Under the pieces are notes generated by a model, which did no database searches, was not told the DNA's origin, and was given only the letters and a program-made list of their open reading frames with translations. A stretch of 8,623 bases of DNA from Candidatus Stahliibacteriota bacterium (GTDB lineage: Bacteria > Hydrothermota > Tepidihabitantia > B3-TA06), in contig JAUVJT010000087.1 of the NCBI GenBank assembly GCA_030592225.1, positions 1 through 8,623 on the forward strand, in the 5' to 3' direction. Below, in pieces: positions 1 through 3,643 of this stretch. Every line of letters begins with the position of its first letter. Position 1 is the first letter of the stretch. The translations under genes were made by a program, and so were the position numbers.

Positions 1-178
1 GCGCGTACCAAAGATTGCACCTATTGCTTCCATCATCGCGGGGGAAGCGGCAGTGGTACTAATCTGGCTTGGCATCCTTCCCACTTTTGGTCTGGTTGAC
101 GGCATAGCGGCGCTTATCATTGCCACCTTGGTTCTTTTCTTGACCATTCTTGCTTTCTTTCTTAACAAGGATATGTGA
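1..178 (+). CDS. C-terminal fragment of a polytopic membrane protein, probably a sodium:solute symporter
   Basis: The reading frame is open from base 2 to a TGA at 176-178, giving the last 58 residues of a protein that starts outside the window. The fragment starts with the basic segment RVPK. It then has two hydrophobic stretches, roughly residues 6-25 (IAPIASIIAGEAAVVLIWLG) and 34-53 (GIAALIIATLVLFLTILAFF), and ends in the short polar tail LNKDM. A basic loop followed by a 'P.AS.IAG' helix and one last helix resembles the C-terminal end of SSS-family sodium:solute symporters, which would take up a solute with sodium across the inner membrane. That the protein is membrane-embedded is clear; the family is an inference from a short fragment, and other multi-helix transporters would also fit. 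It lies 235 bp upstream of rseC, and rseC has its own promoter, so the two are probably separate transcription units. Confidence 0.55.
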   Translation, partial: RVPKIAPIASIIAGEAAVVLIWLGILPTFGLVDGIAALIIATLVLFLTILAFFLNKDM

Positions 179-265
179 GAGGTTTAGACATCCTGAGCAC
201 CCGACTGCCCCAGACGGTGGGATTACAGGGCACGCTGAGCCTATCCTGCATACGGTCGCCCCTGC

Positions 266-293
266 TTGACAGCGTTGCCTAGCAGACTAGGAT
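266..293 (+). promoter_or_regulatory. weak candidate promoter, TTGACA-16-TAGGAT
   Basis: A perfect TTGACA lies at 266-271. After a 16-bp spacer comes TAGGAT at 288-293, a 4/6 match to TATAAT. The 16-bp spacing equals that of the stronger promoters in this window. A 5-bp hairpin (CCTAG CAGA CTAGG, 278-291) falls across the spacer and the -10 element. The bases after the -10 (ATTAGAAC then ATG) resemble those at the rseC promoter (ATTAGACC then ATG). The -10 is poor, so this may be chance or a decayed copy. Confidence 0.3.
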
Positions 294-300
294 TAGAACG

Positions 301-393
301 ATGAGGAAATGCAGTGTACACCAAGGTCGAAATGCGGGGCAGGGTGACTTGTTCACAGCACATCAGATGAGGACGTACCTTGACAAACCCTAG
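301..393 (+). CDS. possible 30-codon leaderless small ORF upstream of rseC
   Basis: An ATG at 301 opens a 30-residue frame (MRKCSVHQGRN... ending YLDKP) that stops at TAG 391-393, inside the spacer of the rseC promoter. There is no Shine-Dalgarno sequence. The ATG lies 7 nt after the candidate -10 at 288-293, where transcription would be expected to begin, so it could be read as a leaderless message. The peptide has no recognised domain, no membrane segment and only one Cys and two His. Nothing beyond position and the promoter resemblance supports translation, and a 30-codon frame is common by chance. It could be a leader peptide, a remnant or simply noise. The rest of the 179-413 interval shows no recognisable RNA gene or riboswitch. 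Confidence 0.2.
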   Translation: MRKCSVHQGRNAGQGDLFTAHQMRTYLDKP

Positions 394-407
394 TAATAAT
401 CTATAAT
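380..407 (+). promoter_or_regulatory. promoter of the rseC-iscS-iscU operon; implies a leaderless transcript
   Basis: A consensus TTGACA at 380-385 and a consensus TATAAT at 402-407 are separated by 16 bp. The last T of the -10 would be at -7, placing the start site at about 414, which is the A of the rseC ATG. No purine-rich ribosome binding site lies between the -10 and the ATG. Both the perfect hexamers and the position therefore point to a leaderless mRNA for the first gene of the operon. Confidence 0.85.
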
Positions 408-413
408 TAGACC

Positions 414-857
414 ATGGCAGAAGTTAAAGAGTTCGGAGAGGTCATCGAGATCCAGGGTCGGATTGTTAAGGTCAAGATGCAGCCCCAGGATACCTGCACG
501 ACATGCGGGCACAAAGCGATATGCTTTGCCGTGGGTAAGGAACGCATTCTGATTGCCCGGGCTGAGTCCGGCGTTCGTGAAGGCGACATGGTCTGCCTGG
601 ATTTTCCGTCAGGGCCTTCTATTATCTCATCCTTACTCATCTTCGTGGGTTCGGTGTTTGTGCCCCTGGCCGTGTTGCTCATTGCGGGGTTGGCTCAAGC
701 TTCGGTTTTGTTTAAGGCCATCTCAGCCGTTGCCGTCTTGCTGGGTTACTGGATATTCCTGATCATATTGAACAAACGGCTGAAGCGCTCGGGCTGGTTT
801 CTGCCGCGTGCGTACAAATCAACAGAGGAGCCGAATATCAAGGAGACAGCCAAGTGA
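414..857 (+). CDS. rseC: RseC/MucC-family integral membrane protein
   Basis: The product has 147 residues. The N-terminal soluble part (1-65) begins with 'EFGEVIEIQGRIVKVKM', the usual RseC opening, and has a cysteine cluster C28-x2-C31-x5-C37. Two hydrophobic helices follow (about 70-93 and 98-119), then a basic, polar C-terminus. This is the RseC layout. In E. coli, RseC is an inner-membrane protein linked to sigma-E control and, with the Rsx/Rnf electron-transfer complex, to reduction of the SoxR Fe-S cluster; many homologues lie beside rnf genes. Here no rnf gene is visible. Instead the stop codon overlaps the GTG start of a cysteine desulfurase, so the protein is translationally linked to Fe-S assembly genes. 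The cysteine cluster could bind metal or an Fe-S cluster (inference). The ATG at 414 is chosen because the family's N-terminal motif starts there and the promoter places transcription at that base; there is no Shine-Dalgarno sequence. Confidence 0.85.
   Translation: MAEVKEFGEVIEIQGRIVKVKMQPQDTCTTCGHKAICFAVGKERILIARAESGVREGDMVCLDFPSGPSIISSLLIFVGSVFVPLAVLLIAGLAQASVLFKAISAVAVLLGYWIFLIILNKRLKRSGWFLPRAYKSTEEPNIKETAK
840..846 (+). promoter_or_regulatory. ribosome binding site deciding the GTG start of iscS
   Basis: AAGGAGA lies inside the end of rseC, 7 nt before GTG 854. It supports GTG as the iscS start. The GTG overlaps the rseC TGA by three bases, and four bases (GTGA) are shared between the two genes, a typical translational-coupling arrangement. 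Confidence 0.75.
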
Positions 858-2017
858 ACGAGATTTATCTGGACAACGCTACAACCACAAAGCTCGATCC
901 GCAGGTGCTGGAGGCGATGCGTCCGTTTATGTTGGAAGAGTATGCAGTGCCTTCAGGTCATTTCGGTTACCAGTCCTCGCTCGATGCCAAGGAAAAGCTG
1001 GACCAGGCGCGGGCGGCAGTCGCCCAATCAATTAACGCGGAGCCTGATGAGATTATATTCACCTCGGGTGGTACCGAGGCCAATAACCTGGCAATTCAGG
1101 GGTTGCTGCGTAAGGCAAAGGGTAAGTCCCATGTGGTTACCACTGCCATAGAGCAGGAATCCGTTCTGAATACCTTGCGCGCTCTGGAGAAGGAAGGTCT
1201 GGTTGAGTTCACTATGGTGAGTGTGGATGCAGACGGTTTCGTTAATCTCAACGAACTCAAAGCCGCCCTGCGTGATGACACCGTGTTGTGCTCAGTCCAC
1301 CTGGTCAACCACGAGGTGGGAACCATCCAGCCTTTGGTCGAGATAGGCAAGCTTTGTGAGGAGAAGGGCATTCCTTTGCACACCGATGCCGTGAACGGCT
1401 GGGGACACGTGCCTTTCGATGTCCGTGAGATGAACGTATCACTTGCCTCGCTCGCCGCGCACAAGATTCACGGCCCCAAGGGGGTGGGCGCGCTCTACCG
1501 CCGCAAGGAAATTAAACTCTTACCCATCATGTACGGTGGATACAACGAATTTGAGTTGCGGCCCGGCATCGAAAACGTCCCCGGTATCGCGGGCATGGCC
1601 AGGGCCATTACCATGATTGAGCCCGAGCATATCACCTACATCCATAATCTCAAGCGTACGATGTGGGAGCTGGTAGGGCAAGAAATCCCTTGGATTCACC
1701 TCAACGGCTCTGCAGACCGCGGCGCTCCCCATATCCTGAATATAACCTTCGACTACATCGAGGGTGAGTCCATCCTGCTCCATCTCGACATGCGGGGAAT
1801 CGCCGCAGCCACCGGGTCGGCTTGTTTTTCCAAGGCGCTGGAGGCGTCCTACGTGCTCCTGGCAATGGGCAGGCCGCACGAGCAGGCGCACGGTTCCATG
1901 CGGTTCAGCTTCTCCCGCTTCAATACCACCGAGGAGATTAAACGTACCCTGGGGGCGCTCAAGCAGATCGTCGCCGATCTTCGCAGGCTCTCACCTTTGA
2001 CTCCGGACAAAGAATAA
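854..2017 (+). CDS. iscS: cysteine desulfurase, NifS/IscS family, with divergent PLP pocket
   Basis: This is a PLP-dependent fold-type I enzyme of 387 residues, of family length and collinear with E. coli IscS. The family takes sulfur from cysteine, leaving alanine, and passes it as a persulfide to a scaffold such as IscU. Conserved here: YLDNATTT at the N-terminus, SGGTEANN (71-78), D178 in HTDAV, the Schiff-base lysine K204 in AHKIHGPKG, catalytic C324 in GSAC, and substrate-carboxylate arginine R350 in SMRFS. By alignment from memory with E. coli IscS, five pocket residues differ: His104 to Q101, Asn155 to H153, Gln183 to N181, Ser203 to A201 and Thr243 to I239 (RSGT becomes RPGI). The motif HGGG.E becomes YGGYNE. 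The frame is intact and the gene sits between rseC and iscU, so it is probably functional but may have altered kinetics or substrate. Assignment as a NifS-like desulfurase is firm; calling it IscS rather than NifS is a convention. Confidence 0.9.
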   Translation: MNEIYLDNATTTKLDPQVLEAMRPFMLEEYAVPSGHFGYQSSLDAKEKLDQARAAVAQSINAEPDEIIFTSGGTEANNLAIQGLLRKAKGKSHVVTTAIEQESVLNTLRALEKEGLVEFTMVSVDADGFVNLNELKAALRDDTVLCSVHLVNHEVGTIQPLVEIGKLCEEKGIPLHTDAVNGWGHVPFDVREMNVSLASLAAHKIHGPKGVGALYRRKEIKLLPIMYGGYNEFELRPGIENVPGIAGMARAITMIEPEHITYIHNLKRTMWELVGQEIPWIHLNGSADRGAPHILNITFDYIEGESILLHLDMRGIAAATGSACFSKALEASYVLLAMGRPHEQAHGSMRFSFSRFNTTEEIKRTLGALKQIVADLRRLSPLTPDKE

Positions 2018-2022
2018 GGAGA
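2016..2022 (+). promoter_or_regulatory. ribosome binding site of iscU
   Basis: AAGGAGA overlaps the iscS stop codon (TAA 2015-2017) and lies 6 nt before the ATG at 2029. The 11-bp gap with an embedded ribosome binding site shows that iscU is co-transcribed with iscS. Confidence 0.8.
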
Positions 2023-2028
2023 TTATAG

Positions 2029-2670
2029 ATGGCGCTATATTCCAAGAAGGTAATTGAGCACTTCAAGCATCCCCGCAACGTTGGAGAGATTGCCGACGCC
2101 GACGCCGCAGCCATGGAGGGCAGTCCGGCCTGCGGTGACATGCTGAAGATTACTCTGAAGATAGACGAGAAGACCCACGTGATTACCGACATCAAATTCG
2201 AGAGCTTCGGCTGCGCCTCCAATATTGCCACTGCCTCCATCATCACCGAGATGGCCAAGGGTCGAACCATTGAAGAGGCGGAGCGAATCGGCTGGAAGCA
2301 GGCGGCTGACGAACTTGACGGGCTGCCTCCGGTAAAGATGCACTGCGCGGTACTGGCGGTGGACGCCCTCAAATCGGCTATTGAGCAATGGAAGGAGCGG
2401 CACGGGCTTGTCGAGAAAGAACCCACCACCCCTGACAAGGTGCTGCGCAAGCTGCGCAACGTGCTCAATCCCTTAACCGGCGTCTCAATCGTGCGCATGC
2501 AGCTTCTTTTGGATTTCGACGTTGCCGACGGGATAGTAACCATTGACCTTGACCTTACCCCTGAGCACAAGTTTGCCTCCCACATCTCCGAAGAGATACA
2601 CGAGAAGCTCGACCACCTGTGGGATGTCAAGGAAGTCAAGATAAACTTTGTGGGCAAGCCTGAAGTCTAG
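2029..2670 (+). CDS. iscU: IscU-type Fe-S scaffold fused to a C-terminal MIP18/DUF59-like domain
   Basis: The product has 213 residues. Residues 1 to about 125 are a complete IscU domain: 'YSKKVIEHFKHPRNVGE' at the start, the three cluster ligands C35 (ACGD, with D37), C62 (FGCAS) and C106 (HCAVLA), and LPPVK at 99-103, the motif bound by the HscA chaperone in ISC systems. IscU assembles 2Fe-2S clusters from sulfur delivered by the desulfurase, here the gene just upstream. IscU alone is about 128 residues, so the extra ~80 residues are unusual. Residues about 135-208 (VLRKLRNVLNP.TGVSIV... DGIVTIDLDLTPEH... VKEVKINFV) read like a MIP18/DUF59 domain (SufT, PaaD), whose members act in Fe-S protein maturation. 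The family's usual Cys in 'TTPGCP' is missing (TPEHK, H180 near that position). It is not the Nfu domain of classical NifU, as there is no CxxC. The IscU call is firm; the DUF59 call is by pattern only. Confidence 0.88.
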   Translation: MALYSKKVIEHFKHPRNVGEIADADAAAMEGSPACGDMLKITLKIDEKTHVITDIKFESFGCASNIATASIITEMAKGRTIEEAERIGWKQAADELDGLPPVKMHCAVLAVDALKSAIEQWKERHGLVEKEPTTPDKVLRKLRNVLNPLTGVSIVRMQLLLDFDVADGIVTIDLDLTPEHKFASHISEEIHEKLDHLWDVKEVKINFVGKPEV

Positions 2671-2693
2671 TAAACCCGAAGCCCTGATGTCAT

Positions 2694-2729
2694 TCCCGTA
2701 GTCCTGCAGACTGAGAATTTCTCACGGGA
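2694..2729. repeat. compact three-arm inverted repeat (possible bidirectional terminator or REP-like element)
   Basis: The outer stem TCCCGT (2694-2699) pairs with ACGGGA (2724-2729). Inside it are two adjacent hairpins, AGTC/GACT (2700-2703 with 2709-2712, 5-nt loop) and GAGA/TCTC (2713-2716 with 2720-2723, 3-nt loop), with no unpaired base at the junction. It can fold on either strand and sits 24 bp after the iscU stop and 5 bp from the stop of the convergent lipoprotein gene. That position suits a shared terminator, but there is no T-tract on either side. The flank TGTCATTCCCG resembles the edges of dispersed palindromic repeats, so a mobile-repeat origin is also possible. Confidence 0.5.
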
Positions 2730-2733
2730 CTGG

Positions 2734-3492
2734 TTATATCTTGTCAAGTTCCCATACCCAGCGTTCATTATTCAACCCTATCAAGATTACCTTCTCGAAT
2801 CCCAATTTCCGCAGTTTGCCAAGGAAAGGTTTATCTTTTTTCATCTTGTGCGCTTGCACGTTGGTCGCTGCAGGGTAGGTGATTCTCAACGTAGTCGCCT
2901 TTGTTCCTCTGGTGGTTACCGTGACGTTTATTTCCTTATCCAGCATCTTTTCTTCATATTCCTTGGCGTACTCTGTGCGTTTGGCAATGGCTTCCTGTTC
3001 GTCTCTTTTATCCTGGGTCTTCAGGATTCTTTCCTTCATTCTGTGAGCGACACGATCTTCAGGTCTATATTTAAGCGCTTCCTCCACCGCTTCGATGGCT
3101 TTGGCAAGTTCGTCTTCTTCCAATCTCTTTTTTGCTCTTTCTATCCAGTATTCTGCAGCGGCTTTTTTAACCTCATCCTTCATCTGAATCGCATCTTTGT
3201 CCTCAAACCTGAAATGGAGCGCTTTGTCACATGCATCAAGGGCTGCGTCAAACTTGTCGTTGAGCATGTTTACCTCAGCCTCTGCCAGCCAGTATTCCAC
3301 AGCTGCGTCCGGCAATTTCACAAGAAGCGCCTGGGCGCTGTCGTAGCGCTCGTTTTGCTCCTCCACTTTTAGAAGGAATTTTTGCGCGCGGTCAAAGTCG
3401 TTTTCGTTCAATGCCTTGATAGCGGTCTCGAAGGGGTCTCCGGTGCAGGCCATTAGCAGAAAAATCAATCCTGTCGGCAAGAACTTCTTCAT
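2734..3492 (-). CDS. TPR-repeat lipoprotein of unknown function
   Basis: The product has 252 residues from the ATG at 3492. That start is chosen because AAAGGAGG lies just upstream and the protein then opens with a lipoprotein signal peptide (MKKFLPTGLIFLLMAC, lipidated C16). A TTG start 31 codons further upstream would bury the signal. The mature part begins TGDP and has at least three TPR-like helical pairs at about 20-50, 64-97 and 111-145. The last two look like a tandem duplication (AVEYWLAEAEV.../AAEYWIERAKK...). A charged, probably coiled segment follows (150-186), then a small C-terminal domain (188-252: NVTVTTRGTKATTLRITYP... VILIGLNNERWVWELDKI) that I do not recognise. TPRs are protein-docking surfaces, so an envelope-anchored assembly or partner-binding role is likely, but the partner is unknown. 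It is divergent from the secreted transglutaminase-like gene, with its own promoter, and convergent with iscU. Confidence 0.75.
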   Translation of the reverse strand: MKKFLPTGLIFLLMACTGDPFETAIKALNENDFDRAQKFLLKVEEQNERYDSAQALLVKLPDAAVEYWLAEAEVNMLNDKFDAALDACDKALHFRFEDKDAIQMKDEVKKAAAEYWIERAKKRLEEDELAKAIEAVEEALKYRPEDRVAHRMKERILKTQDKRDEQEAIAKRTEYAKEYEEKMLDKEINVTVTTRGTKATTLRITYPAATNVQAHKMKKDKPFLGKLRKLGFEKVILIGLNNERWVWELDKI

Positions 3493-3496
3493 CAAA

Positions 3497-3504
3497 CCTC
3501 CTTT
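3497..3504 (-). promoter_or_regulatory. ribosome binding site deciding the lipoprotein start
   Basis: AAAGGAGG on the minus strand lies 4 nt before ATG 3492-3490. It picks this ATG over the in-frame upstream TTG at 3585, which has no such site and would place 31 residues before the signal peptide. Confidence 0.8.
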
Positions 3505-3519
3505 GTTAATTTCAAAGTA

Positions 3520-3547
3520 ATTGTAACCGGGTAACGCTGGTTGTAAA
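3520..3547 (-). promoter_or_regulatory. promoter of the TPR lipoprotein gene
   Basis: On the minus strand TTTACA (3547-3542) is followed after 16 bp by TACAAT (3525-3520). Each hexamer is one base from consensus. Transcription would start near 3513, giving a leader of about 20 nt that contains the ribosome binding site. The + strand shows TTGTAA twice (3521-3526 and 3541-3546), 20 bp apart, overlapping both elements. Confidence 0.6.
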
Positions 3548-3573
3548 GGGAAGGGTGTGGGTTTGGAATCCCC

Positions 3574-3601
3574 TTGACATATCAATCCTGGTAGTTATCA
3601 T
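3574..3601 (+). promoter_or_regulatory. promoter of the transglutaminase-like gene
   Basis: TTGACA at 3574-3579 and TATCAT at 3596-3601 (5/6 to TATAAT) are 16 bp apart. Transcription would start near 3608, leaving a leader of about 36 nt. The -10 is also the left arm of an inverted repeat, TATCAT CTCC ATGATA (3596-3611), which covers the start site and could be an operator. The -35 elements of this promoter and the divergent lipoprotein promoter are 26 bp apart. Confidence 0.65.
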
Positions 3602-3632
3602 CTCCATGATACTGACAACTAATAACTTAACC

Positions 3633-3639
3633 AAGGAGG
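3633..3639 (+). promoter_or_regulatory. ribosome binding site of the transglutaminase-like gene
   Basis: AAGGAGG lies 4 nt before the ATG at 3644. It fixes the start and resembles the strong site of the divergent lipoprotein gene, including the short spacing. Confidence 0.8.
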
Positions 3640-3643
3640 AAAA

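Noticed and set aside
208..238. GGGATTACAGG followed by GCTGAGCC, resembling a human Alu fragment
   Set aside because: The match is short and broken, with GGGCAC in place of the Alu continuation, and it is embedded in bacterial sequence. Treated as coincidence rather than contamination.
2430..2670. Classical NifU C-terminal (Nfu) domain on the scaffold protein
   Set aside because: The CxxC cluster motif and the 'RP.L..DGG' signature of Nfu are absent. The pattern fits DUF59/MIP18 better.
3493..3585. Longer start for the lipoprotein gene at a TTG, 31 codons upstream
   Set aside because: It has no ribosome binding site, would cover the gene's own promoter and would put the signal peptide inside the protein. 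The ATG at 3492 has AAAGGAGG and an N-terminal lipoprotein signal.
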